Shown in pieces: positions 10,835-20,947 of a DNA stretch of 36,385 nt. Origin of the DNA: Auxenochlorella pyrenoidosa (Eukaryota > Chlorophyta > Trebouxiophyceae > Chlorellales > Chlorellaceae). The stretch covers positions 465,003 to 501,387 of the forward strand of contig KQ481956.1 of NCBI GenBank assembly GCA_001430745.1, given 5' to 3'. How positions within the stretch are numbered: position 1 is the stretch's first letter; the number at the start of each line of letters is the position of its first letter. Made by a program: the position numbers and the translations under genes. Below the pieces are notes generated by a model that did not search any database, was not told the origin of the DNA, and saw only the letters and a program-made list of their open reading frames with translations.

Positions 10835-12751
10835 ATGGCGGGCCTGATAGGCCAGGAAGATGGTCTCTTCAAGGCACGGTCGGATGCACCCAACTCGTGC
10901 GCAAGCGGAAACCGCAGCGTGCGCCAGCGGTGAGCGGCGCTTCTCTAATGCCGCCTCCTCCTGCTCCCTGCCCTGCAGGTCACCTTTCTTTTCAGTGGCG
11001 AGCAGCATGAGGTGCACTCGCTGCGCTCGCTGGCAGAGGCGGGCCTGGTGGGCGTGACGCTTGCAGGCAAGTGCGGGCACAAAGAGGCCCTTCCCTGCTG
11101 CCCTGCAGCAACCAGGATGTACATGTTGCGCTCTGCAGGCACTCGAATGCGAATGATGATACATTTGCCACAATTTCAGTTGGGCGATGCTCCCTGCAGT
11201 GAGGGCGGCGGAGGAGCTGCAGCAGGCGCTGGATGCTGTGGCCCCCGGCAACCAGGGCCAGCAGCCCAGGTTAATTGGAAGCGGTGGAAGTGTGTGAGCC
11301 TGGCAAGTGCTTGGGCACCCGACGCGCTGTCAAGTGGCGCCCAGCATGGCTCTTCTCCTACGCTGCAGCTTCCGTCTACCTAAGGCTGCCGCCCCGGACG
11401 CCTCAAGGCCGCCCTCCGCATCCTTCAGCCAGCTGACGGAGCAGCTGCAGGCCTGCGTGGACTGGCACAACGAGGCGTGGTGCAATTTGGACCTAGGTAC
11501 GCTTTGCAAGCAGGTTCGGGTGTGCAACTGGCCAGCCACCTGGAATGCCCCTGCTCCTCACTTGCAGCACCAGGCATGCCTCATTGGAGCCGCCTGATGC
11601 GCGCGACCCCTACCACTTGTTGTTGCGCAGCTCGATTCAGCGACGACGATGATGATGGGATGGCCCCGCTGCGCGGCCTGCTGGCTGCTGCCACCAGCCT
11701 GGGCTGCGCAGCTGCAGTGCGCCTTCTAGCGCAGTTGGACCCCAGCGCTGCCTCAGTGGAATGGCCCACGGAGGGAGAGGGCAGCGCTGCGCACAGGGCA
11801 GCCAAGCTAGGCCATTCAGAGGCACTGCGTGCTCTGCTGACGGCAGTGCCGGGCGCAGCAATAGCAACGAGCAGCGGCTACCATGACAGAAGGGGATGGG
11901 AGCACGACGAATGGAGCGTCATCCACTCGGCAGCTGAGGGAGGCAGCCTGGAGGCTGTGCAGGTGCTTCTGGAGGTGGCGGCCCATACAGCTGCAGCAGT
12001 CACCACCCGTGGCCTCACCCCGCTGCATGTGGCGGCGGAAGCAGGGCATGCGCCAGTGGTGCAGGCGCTGCTGCAGGCTGCCCCCGAGGCTGCCCTGGTG
12101 GAAGATGAAGACGGCGAGTTGCCCCTGCACTGGGGAGCCTGCCATGTGGAGGTGGTCAGGCTGCTGCTGGCAGCCGCGGCTGACACAGCCTTGGACCGCA
12201 CAGCAGATGGCAGCACGGCCCTGCACCTTGCGGCGTCTGCGGGCGCACCTGCATCAGTGCAGGCGCTGCTGCGGGCTGCCCCTGAGGCAGTTGATATTTC
12301 TAACGCTGAAGGGCACACGCCTCTGCGATGTGGCCTGGAACACCTAGCTGACTGGTATGGTGCCCAAGAGGACCCACAGGCGCTTCGCATCCTTGTGGCT
12401 GCAGTCCCCTCCCCTGCCACACTTGCCACCATTGCTGATTTCGCCGCCATTGATTGGTACAGCGGCCCAGTTGCCCCTCTCTTTGCCGACTTTGTCGCAG
12501 CAGCGCCCCCACTGACGGACGAGCAGTGGGCCCGTGTGCCAACACCGTGCCCGCACCTGGGCCGTGCCCTGCCCGCAGCCCTGGCCTGCTCGCACGAGCA
12601 GGCGTGCCAGCTGGTGCACCGCCTGCCGCCTGCAGATGACACCCGGCTGCGTACCTTTGCGCTTGCGCTGGCGCGCCTGCAACGCCGCCTGCGCGTGGCG
12701 CTGCCGAGCGAGGTGGCAGGCAAGCTGCTCAGCCTGTGCCTGGCTGATTAG
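10835..12751 (+). CDS. Ankyrin-repeat protein, copy 2 (the only intact copy)
   Basis: Exons 10835-10873, 10979-11066, 11200-11269, 11369-11496 and 11631-12751 join with consistent phases (0, 1, 2, 1) to a 481-residue protein. Residues 1-108 (exons 1-4) form an unrecognised module shared by all copies, including VTFLFSGEQHEVHSLRSLAE. An acidic stretch (FSDDDDDG) opens exon 5. About residues 200-345 are ankyrin repeats (TPLHVAAEAGHAPVVQALLQ, LPLHWGACHVEVVRLLLAAA). About residues 345-481 are a helical C-terminal module (LFADFVAAAPPLTDEQWARV, LRTFALALARLQRRLRVALP) without a known name. No signal peptide or membrane segment is evident, so a cytosolic or nuclear protein-binding role is inferred. 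Intron 2 has a GC donor (GCAAGT at 11067). Intron 1 closes only with a poorer GC donor (GCACGG at 10874). The start is supported by the shared context CGATGGCGGGCCTGAT. Confidence 0.75.
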
Positions 12752-13236
12752 CGGCGGCTGAGCTGTCCACAATCCACTACCACTTTGGCTAAGCCTCTCG
12801 CTCTTCAGGCACAGCAAGCCTGCATGGTGTGCACATGCCCACCTTGTGTCAATTTTGTGTCTTGCTGTGTCCGATAGCATTGTAAAGCTGCATCTTCTTT
12901 CCTGTCTCCAACTTGAAGTGCCACAGGGAGAGGATGCTGGGCCAGGGCACTTTGACTCCATTCCTGGAGTGAGCAGCATCATCAAGTGTTTTTAGTGCAG
13001 ATGATGGCTCTTATGCTGATTCTGCGCAATATGCAGGCAAGCAGCATGGGCGGCTACTTTTTTGAGGCATGGCCACGCCGCTGCCGCTGCCGCTGCGAGT
13101 GCTGGGCTGGCGGCGGCGGCAGCAGCATGGGGCGGCAGAAAGCGCCTGCATGCATAGCATTTCGCCACTGCGGGATTTGTCCCGCTTCGACAGTGTTTAT
13201 TGAAAGAGCCTGAGCCTGCAAGCGAGCTTCAGCAGC
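12752..13236 (+). other. Trailer of ankyrin copy 2 and 5' region of PRMT3
   Basis: About 485 nt hold the shared ankyrin trailer, including TGTAA at 12881-12885, followed by the 5' flank of the PRMT3 gene. GCCGCTGCCGCTGCC-like triplets occur near 13078-13095. No additional gene was recognised. Confidence 0.4.
12881..12885 (+). promoter_or_regulatory. TGTAA poly(A) signal of ankyrin copy 2
   Basis: TGTAA about 130 nt past the copy 2 stop, at the same place as in the trailers of copies 1b and 3. Confidence 0.55.
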
Positions 13237-16200
13237 ATGTCCAGCGCCTCGGACGCCTCCTCTGGCGAGTCCAGTTCTTTGGCGGGCGACCAGCCGGAGG
13301 AGACATGGCAGGACTGGGAGGAGGACGAGAGCGAGGGTTTTAAGTCGCTGTTTGACGGCACCCGCTTCCCCAGCCTGGAGGAAGTGCTGGCCCACGATGC
13401 CGAGGCGCACAGCTTCAACCTCAGGCAGTATAGGACACAGGTGGGCGGAGCAGAGGCAGGGCAAGCCAGTGTAGTGTCCCCGCCTCTCCTGCCTCTGCCA
13501 AGCTCTGCCGCTGCTTGCCACTGAACTGTGTGGCCTGGATTGCTCACTCACAGTCTGCCCCGCACCCTTGGCCTTGCCGCAGGTTTGCCTGGACCAGCTG
13601 GGCACCATCCGGCTGATCAACTATGTGCGCACCGCGGCGGCAGCAGGCGAGGACCCGCTGCCTGCGCTGGCGGCTGCGGCCAGCGGCGCTGCAGCGCCCT
13701 GGGAGGATGATCGCTACCTGCAGCCAGCCCTGATGGACGACGAGCTCATGCTGCACGACTGGGAAGAGGAAGACGAGGCGGAGGCAGGCTCTGCCAGCAA
13801 CGCCGTGGCCTGCGCCGCAGCAGCCACCGACCCGGGTGCTGCGCCCGATGTGGCGGCGCTCCGGCGGGAGAACGAGGCCCTGCGTGGCGTGGTGGAGGCC
13901 CTGCGCTCTGTTGTGCTGCAGCAGGACGAGGGGATGCGGGAGCTGGTGGCTGAGGCGCAGGGCAGTGCCGGCGGGGCCGGCGCCAGCGACGCAGCACCCG
14001 CCCAGCAGGCGCAGCAACAGGTGCAGCAGCAGGCAGGGCAGCAGCAGCAGGGGGGTCAGCCCCGGGACGAGGCGGCCAGGCGCATCGACGACTCGTACTT
14101 TGACTCCTACTCCGCCTTTGACATCCACCGGGAGATGCTGGCAGACAAGGTGGGCGCCCCGCATGCGGCACGGCAGCACAGGGCCGATTTTGCACTGCAC
14201 CCTGTCTGCCCGGCAAGACCCCAAGCTGTGAGAGGTGGGCAGGCGGCCACAGCAGGCACAGTCCACCCCAGCAGGCTGCTGGGCGTCAAAGGATGGCGGC
14301 CGCGCTCGACAGCATCCCGCGCCCGGGCTGCCTCGTCCTTGCTCTCTTGACCAGGCCGCCCAGCTGCCTGCCCCCCTGCGCAGGCCCGCACCGAGGCGTA
14401 CCGCGACGCCCTGGAGAAGAACCCCGGCCTGTTGCGCGGCGCCCGCGTGCTGGACGTGGGCTGCGGCACCGCCATCCTGTCCATGTTTGCGGCCCGCGGC
14501 GGCGCCGCCTCGGTGGTGGGTATCGACGGGTCGCCCGCCATCGCGCGGTACGCCCAGGCCAACGTGCAGGCCAACGGGCTGGCAGCCGCGGCCGGCGGGC
14601 CCGTCACCATTGTGCCCAGCAAGGTGGAGGAGCTGGCGGAGCTGCCGGCGCCGGCGGGGGCGGCGGGCGAGCAGCAGGCGCAGCAGGCGCAGCGCGTGGA
14701 CGTGCTGGTCAGCGAGTGGATGGGGTACGCGCTGCTGTTTGAGTCGATGCTCGACTCGGTGCTGCACGCCCGCGACCGCTGGCTGCGCCCCGGCGGCGCC
14801 ATGCTGCCCGACGTGGCGCGCCTCTACGTGGCCGCCGCCAGCGAGGCGGCCTCGGGGCTGGACTTTTGGCGGGACGTGTACGGCTTTAGGTGGGTGGGGT
14901 GGGGNNNNNNNNNNNNNNNNNNNNNNNNNNNNNNNNNNNNNNNNNNNNNNNNNNNNNNNNNNNNNNNNNNNNNNNNNNNNNNNNNNNNNNNNNNNNNNNN
15001 NNNNNNNNNNNNNNNNNNNNNNNNNNNNNNNNNNNNNNNNNNNNNNNNNNNNNNNNNNNNNNNNNNNNNNNNNNNNNNNNNNNNNNNNNNNNNNNNNNNN
15101 NNNNNNNNNNNNNNNNNNNNNNNNNNNNNNNNNNNNNNNNNNNNNNNNNNNNNNNNNNNNNNNNNNNNNNNNNNNNNNNNNNNNNNNNNNNNNNNNNNNN
15201 NNNNNNNNNNNNNNNNNNNNNNNNNNNNNNNNNNNNNNNNNNNNNNNNNNNNNNNNNNNNNNNNNNNNNNNNNNNNNNNNNNNNNNNNNNNNNNNNNNNN
15301 NNNNNNNNNNNNNNNNNNNNNNNNNNNNNNNNNNNNNNNNNNNNNNNNNNNNNNNNNNNNNNNNNNNNNNNNNNNNNNNNNNNNNNNNNNNNNNNNNNNN
15401 NNNNNNNNNNNNNNNNNNNNNNNNNNNNNNNNNNNNNNNNNNNNNNNNNNNNNNNNNNNNNNNNNNNNNNNNNNNNNNNNNNNNNNNNNNNNNNNNNNNN
15501 NNNNNNNNNNNNNNNNNNNNNNNNNNNNNNTCCCCGGCTGCCTGCAGCATGGAGGCGGTGCGCGACAGCCTGCGGGGCGATGCGCTCAAGCGCGCCGTGG
15601 TGCGCGCCGTGTCGCCGCAGCACCTGCTGTCCGAGCCGCTGCGCCTGCACACCTTTGACCTGGCCACCATGCGGCCCTCCGATCAGGACTTCACCGCGCC
15701 CTTCCGCCTCACAGTGGGGGCAGGTGGGAGGGGGGTGGGTGGGGTGCTGTGCCAGGAATGGAGAGGTCTGGAGGTGGAGGTGGAGGGATTGCTGCTCAAC
15801 AGAGCTAGCCACAGCCGGGCAGAGCGCCCGTGCAGCTCGGCTGCCCGAGTGGAAACCCCTGCACAGGCCCGCACCTGCCCAACGCTGGGTTATATGCCAC
15901 CTGGCCCTGGCCAGCAGCTCAGCCCGCCCTCCCCCGGGCCCCCCGCACCGCCCCCCGCAGGCCCCCAGCGCTGCGCCGCGCTGGTGCTCTGGTTTGACAC
16001 CCTCTTCTCCGACCGCTTCTGCAAGGAGCACCCGGTGGAGCTGTCCACATCGCCCTACGCCCCCCAGACGCACTGGGTGCAGACGGTGCTGCTGCTGAAG
16101 CAGGCGGTGGAGATGGCGCCGGCGGCGGCAGCGGCGGGCGCACCGCCCGGCGCCGCTGTGGCGCTGGCCGGCCAGCTCAGCATGACGCGCAGCAGGCAGA

Positions 16201-16304
16201 CGCACCGCAGCCTGGACATTGTGCTGCGGTACGCGCCGCAGTACGCAGATGGCACAGTCGGCGAGGAGCAGGTCTGCATCTATGGCATGGGCGTGGAGAC
16301 TTGA
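13237..16304 (+). CDS. PRMT3: Protein arginine N-methyltransferase 3 (PRMT3 type)
   Basis: Exons 13237-13440, 13583-14149, 14384-14889, 15548-15723 and 15961-16304 give 598 residues. PRMT3 uses S-adenosylmethionine to dimethylate arginines asymmetrically; its known substrate is ribosomal protein uS5. The N-terminal PRMT3-type zinc-finger region is present (LFDGTRFPSLEEVLAHDAEA, then IRLINYVRT), followed by an acidic linker and a coiled-coil/Gln-rich region. The catalytic core has YFDSYSAFDIHREMLADK (about 240-257), motif I VLDVGCGT (about 279), the double-E loop SEWMGYALLFESM (about 367-379) and a THW loop (about 521). Introns are GT-AG with phases 0, 0, 2, 1. Exon 3 ends in phase 2 and the first exon after the N gap resumes as GF-S-MEAVRDSL, so the gap lies wholly inside intron 3 and no exon need be missing. 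Both finger cysteines appear replaced (see findings). Confidence 0.9.
14905..15530. other. Assembly gap (626 N)
   Basis: A run of 626 Ns inside PRMT3 intron 3. Flanking exons join in phase, so no coding exon is required within it, though a small phase-neutral exon cannot be excluded. Open frames drawn across it are meaningless. Confidence 0.98.
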
Positions 16305-17053
16305 GGCCTCCCCCCTTGCGTGCGCCTGCCCTGTTGCTCCCGCCAAGCTCTCAACCACCCAGCACCTTGTGACCATTTAATCAAGGTCTACATGTTGCAA
16401 GCATGGGCACATGAAGGCATCTACATGGCTGCAGCAGAACAGGTCAGCTGCCGTGCAGCAAACTGTTGGAGGGAGAGTAGGTTGCAAGGCTCGGGCAACA
16501 GTGGTTGAGTGGAGGACGCTTACGATGCCAGCAGTGCTTTAAGGGCGAGGCATGCAAGCCTAGATGCGAATGCGCACACGCAGCTGTGGGTTGCCCTGCT
16601 TGGCGAGCAGGCCGTGCATGGTGGACCGGGAGGTCGGGCGCGGTACCTTGGTGAGGGACTGCCAGCCGTGCTGCAGCCTGACGTGGAGCGCGTTGTGAGG
16701 CGCCGCAGGATGACAAGCTGCTGAGCTCTTGCGGGATGCATCAGCCCATCTGGTACTTTGGGGGGCGGTCCAGGGCGTTCAGTAGCGCAGGGCACACAGG
16801 TGCTGCCAGCCATGGCGCAGCCCTTGGGCGACGGCAGGAGCGAGGCCACAGGTGGCGCTGTAGCAAGCTTGGAAGCGCGCGAGGCCTCGAGCCTTCAGCC
16901 CAACCTTAAATGCAGCGCTGCTGCAAGCGCGGCTGTCCAAATGAAGGGCATGACACGCAGGTGGGCACGGCCCAAGCAGACGAGGCGGCAGCGGTGAGTG
17001 CCAGGAAGTGGTTGGGCGTGGCGAGTTTGGTATGCGCTCAAACCATGCTCCCG
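16305..17053. other. Convergent intergenic region between PRMT3 and the CapA-family gene
   Basis: About 750 nt between two convergent stop codons. No protein family, RNA gene or TGTAA signal in the expected orientation was recognised. Its short frames show no exon logic. Confidence 0.4.
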
Positions 17054-19823
17054 TCACTCTTCCGCCCCTCCAGGGCCCCCCTCCTCCAGCACCAGCTCCA
17101 GCCACTGCCCGCCTGGTGCTGAGCGTACGCCGCAGCTGCCACCCAGCTTCCTGCACTCCCGGTCCAGGGTGGACAGCAGGTACTGCACGTCCTCTGGCTC
17201 CGGTTGGGTGAGGGACAGCTTCCTGCAGCGGGAGCAGCGCCGGCTGTTGGAGCCCCGTCCTGAAAACTGCAGTCTTCCTGCCAGATCTGGTGGTTGGTGG
17301 GTGCAAGCAGGCAGCACCAAAACCAGGGTGGCGCATGAATGTGGGAAGCGGCGAGGAGCTGGGCGCAGAACAGCCACGGTTGCATGCTCGCCTGCTTATT
17401 CAGCCGATCTCTGACTTGTCAGTCGTGCCAGCAATCCCGGGCACACCTGAGGCGGGTGGGCGTGATGGTGAGGCGGCGCAGGGTGCCGTCCCGCCGGTCG
17501 ACGTCGGCGTACCAGAGGGCCCCCACATCGTCCCGGTGTGCTTCCCTGGGGTATGTCGCCTCGATCTCATAGTTCTGTGGGAGACAAGGAAGCGAAAACA
17601 GAGCGGCGGCCGGCCACGAGGTGTTGCACAGGACGGTGTGTTTAGCAGTGCGCCTGCCAAAGCGCTCGGCAGGGTCGACTCAGACAGCCCCTGTGCTGCT
17701 CGCGCCTCCCCCGAGGCTTTTGCTGCTGCACATGGCACCAGAGCCAAAGGGAGCGCAGCCTGCCCCCCACCGAGATGCCCTCGTAGTCTGACACCAGGTC
17801 CCCCGCCCCGTACAGCACCAGGCGGCCGCGGTACACCTCTGCCCCCCTGGCATGGTGCGAGGAGTGGCCGTGCACAATGTCCACACCCGCTGCAGGCGGG
17901 CCACAGCGTGCACCGCAGTGGGCTAAGGATGCAGGGAGAGGCTGCGGAAGCGAGAGGCACTGCTGGCAGCAGTGAAGCCAATTCCACAGGCACTATGTCA
18001 GCACAGCAGTACGCCCACCCTCGTGCTCAAACCGCCGCCTCACCCTCATCAATGAGCGCGTGGGCAAACCAGCGCTGCTCTTGTGGCACGGAGAACCCCC
18101 AGTTGCTGCCCCAATGAACTGCAGCGAGGGGGCAGGGCAGAGCAGGCAATGCAGGGAAGGTGGGCTGGCAGGCTTGACGGTGCAGAGACTGGCACCCAAG
18201 CTCCCATACTGCAGCCCACGCCTGGATGCTTGCTGCTTGATGTGAGCAGCAGACCTAATCTTCTTCCCAGCAACCGGCAGAGCCAGGCCCGCCCTGCGCC
18301 CACCCGACACCAGGGCGATGTCACCCTCCCGCTTGTGCGCCGCCACCAGCTCCGCCAGGTGCCGCACGCCAGCTGGGGACAGGTCTGCAGGGAACACCCC
18401 GGGCCGGCCCTGCCCCGCAGCCCATGCTGCCGGCACCCCGCTGCTGCTGTGCCCAATGGCCCAAACAAGCAGGCGGCCCGTGCGGCCGGCTGTGTCGGGC
18501 GGCAGCGGCACCACAGCTGGGGCCTGGGCTTCGGCACTGTTGCACCCCACCCCAGCAGTCTGGATGCCTGCAGCAGGCGGCTCAGCATGCATGGCAGAGA
18601 GATAAAACATGCTGCTACAGAGCTTGAACACCGAATGGCGCTTCCAGCCCCTATTGGATGCCAGTGCATGTGCGGGCCAGGGCCTGTCCACCCACACCAC
18701 AGTCCACCCACCCCACCTGCCCCCTGCACCGCGCCCAGCGTCTCCAGCAGGCCCTCCCGCCCCCAGTCCATGGCGTGGTTGTTGGCCAGGCAGGCCACGT
18801 CGACGCCGGCAGACGTGAGGACGGGGATGTTGGCTGCAGAGTTTGGCAGGGCAGAGGATTGGGGCTGCCGGTTGGGGGTGGATGCAGCTCAAAGGGGTAC
18901 AGCGGAGATGCAGGGGACAGAACGTGGGGGCGCCCCACCTGGGTGCATGCGGTAGTTGATGCCCTTGTTGGGCCAGGGCACCGGGTGCGTGGTGACAGCG
19001 GTCTCCAGATTTACCACCCGGGCCTGCGGCTGCCTGCACTGCACGGCGCGTGGGCGGGGGCCTGCGGTACTCGTGTGGGCAAGCTGCCAGCAGGGCCGGG
19101 CTGCGGTGCCACCAGGTGGCGTTACGTGGCACGCAACCAAGCCTGCCTGCCAAGCATGCAGGCCATGGCACCGCGTGCACAGTCATGCACGCGGGGGCAG
19201 AGCTGACCGCCATGTCGGCCAGGGCCATGCCCCAAGGGTACGCAAAGCCGCGCCCCTCCGGCAGCGGGCCATTCGCCGCCACCGCCAGCTGCACGCATGC
19301 AAGGGGTGGGCTCTGGCACGCAAGCTCAGGAGGCAGAGGGACGCCTGCCTGCCTACCTGCCTGCCGGCCTGTCTGCCGCAAAGCTCACCAGTGTTGAACA
19401 AGCCCGTGCAGGGCAGCAGCAGTGGAGCCTGCCCCTGCAGCATCATAACTGCTGCACGGGCTGCTCTTGCCTGCACGTACTGGCGGGCATCCTTCACCCA
19501 GCCCTCGTACAGCTCGGGTGAGCAGTGGTGGGGTAGGATTTGGTCCACGCCACGGCCTGCAGGTGTGTTGACACGGAATCACTGGCATCTGTGTCTGGTT
19601 GACGTGCATGTGGCCCTCACGCAGGCAGGCAGCGGAGCGGCAGTGACGGCAGCTTGCCCAGCATGACGTCGCCCGTCAGCATGATGCGCGCGGCACCAGC
19701 CGGGCAGGGTGGCTGGGCAGCGGGGGCCATGCCCCGGCGTTGGGTGGATGCGGTCGAGTTGGCCACTGCGGCAGTGAGGCAGCCCGCCAGCAGCGCCCGC
19801 CTCGATGCAAGCGGCCCTCGCAT
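17054..19823 (-). CDS. CapA/PgsA-family (poly-gamma-glutamate biosynthesis-type) metallophosphatase-fold protein
   Basis: Ten minus-strand exons: 19823-19658, 19556-19471, 19288-19208, 19023-18939, 18833-18717, 18567-18304, 18118-18044, 17889-17771, 17574-17447, 17222-17054. They give 429 residues. Family motifs appear in order, several created by splicing: LTGDVMLG-RGVDQILP, YPWGMALADMA-ARVVNLETAVT, VDVACLANNHAMDWG, VS-VHWGSNWGF, HGHSSHHARGAEVYRGRLVL and YGAGDLVSDYEGIS-NYEIEA. This is the PGA_cap domain, a calcineurin-like fold named for bacterial capsule CapA/PgsA. Its enzymatic role in algae is unknown, and poly-glutamate synthesis should not be assumed since no ligase gene is adjacent. 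The N-terminus (RRALLAGCLTAAVANSTAS) looks like a signal or transit sequence. The C-terminus is KLSLTQPEPEDVQYLLSTLD. Introns 1 and 2 are GC-AG (GCAAGC at 19657, GCAAGA at 19470). Start choice is the only in-frame ATG before the hydrophobic stretch. Confidence 0.87.
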
Positions 19824-19981
19824 GCAGTGAAAGTGGAGTGATCCCGGAAGGATGCGGGCGAGAGGTCGGCTGCAGGAGGCAGGGGGGCTTGCCCACCTGG
19901 CAGGCGCCAGCGCCCTCAAATGGCAGGCCTCCTCCTGTCGGCCCACCCACCGAGGTAGAGACGTAGCGGCCTATCGCACGG

Positions 19982-20472
19982 CTACTCAAAAGCATTGACC
20001 AGTGCCACCAGGTCGGCAGTGACCTCGACCATGATGCGTCGGCGCGCACGAATGCAGAGCAGGACCCCCAAGCAGCCAAGCAGCAGGATCCCCCACACGG
20101 TCGAGCTGCCATCTCCAGACAATGCATCGCCATTCTGGCACTGTAGAAAACCTGTACTGGAAGGAGCATGTGTTCAGACACCAGATGACAAAAAAGGTGG
20201 CGTCTGCCTTGATGCACCAGCACCAAGGCGGGCACTGCTCCGGTAATGCGGGCTACAGCTGTGGGCATGTAGTGCGGGCTGCAGCTGTGGGCATGGCAGG
20301 CAGGGTGTATGAAATGACAATGCAGATGAGGAAATGCGAGGGAACTAGGGGAGCGCTAGCTTGGGCACCTGGTGGCGGTGGCAGCGGCTGTGCTTACCAT
20401 CTGCAGAGGAACAGCACAGGTGGGCACACCATTTGAGCAGCACGGGCACAGGGTGTAATGATGCTGGTGAAT
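19982..20472 (-). other. Possible 3' exons of an unassigned type I membrane protein gene
   Basis: Two minus-strand segments can be spliced. 20472-20398 encodes a Cys-rich stretch (YTLCPCCSNGVPTCAVPLQM) ending at a GTAAGC donor. 20140-19982 follows a CTACAG acceptor and encodes CQNGDALSGDGSS, then the hydrophobic TVWGILLLGCLGVLLCI, then the stop-transfer RARRR and a tail ending LVNAFE and TAG. Phases match (0/0). The layout of extracellular Cys-rich part, one membrane helix and a basic cytosolic flank is that of a type I membrane protein. No start or upstream exon was found: a TAG lies in frame just upstream of the first segment, and ankyrin unit 3 begins about 140 nt further up. It may be a gene remnant. 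Alternatively it is untranslated DNA, or an upstream part of the CapA-family gene, but no donor with fitting phase exists for the latter. Confidence 0.3.
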
Positions 20473-20947
20473 CTGCGGCGGTGAAGGGGTGTGTGGCAGT
20501 CCGGCAAACTCCTACGCTGTGCAGACGTCGCCCACATTCCAGTGGTTGGTACTGCCACGCGCGCTGTGCCAGGCATATGCATGCGCTCCCAACCTCCGCA
20601 CCCATCTGGATGCCTGCCCAGATCGCACCAGCTCTACCCTGCCGTCTTTTCCTGCAACCTCTTCACGACACTGGAGAGCAGCGGTGCTGCCAGGTAACCT
20701 GGGTCGACACAAGCAGGCCACCTGGCCTTCCAGCTCCTTGTGCGTGCACTGTGTGCCGCTGCTCGTGCTGTGCAAGGCGTCCAACGCCCCACAGTGCGTG
20801 GAGATGCGGTGCCCGCCGCCGCTCGCTGCCGCCCACGCCAAGCCGCCTGCTCTAGCACAGGATGCGACTCCTCCGCCCTCCCACGCTCAGCATACTTGCT
20901 ACTCCCTCCTGTCCTGTCATTGCAGAGCTGGTGGATCGTTACACGCA

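Larger units (their letters stand above)
10420..12960 (+). repeat. Ankyrin-gene duplicon, unit 2
   Basis: Second full-length unit of the duplicon, starting about 170 nt after the 1b stop, with the same upstream block, 5'-UTR intron (10686-10812, donor GTGGGT), five coding exons and trailer. Boundaries are approximate because they were set by eye. Confidence 0.7.

Noticed and set aside
11878..12723. 281-codon minus-strand open frame over ankyrin copy 2
   Set aside because: It is the antisense shadow of the GC-rich ankyrin exon; similar shadows occur over every copy and show no family similarity.
13544..16376. Long open frames crossing the N run
   Set aside because: They are open only because Ns contain no stops; the PRMT3 exons explain the real coding.
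16509..16724. Short plus-strand frames between PRMT3 and the CapA-family gene
   Set aside because: No recognisable protein and no conserved splice logic.
19824..20268. Upstream exon extending the CapA-family protein with a membrane helix
   Set aside because: No donor of the required phase joins it, it ends in TAG, and the basic flank on the C-terminal side would place CapA in the cytosol.
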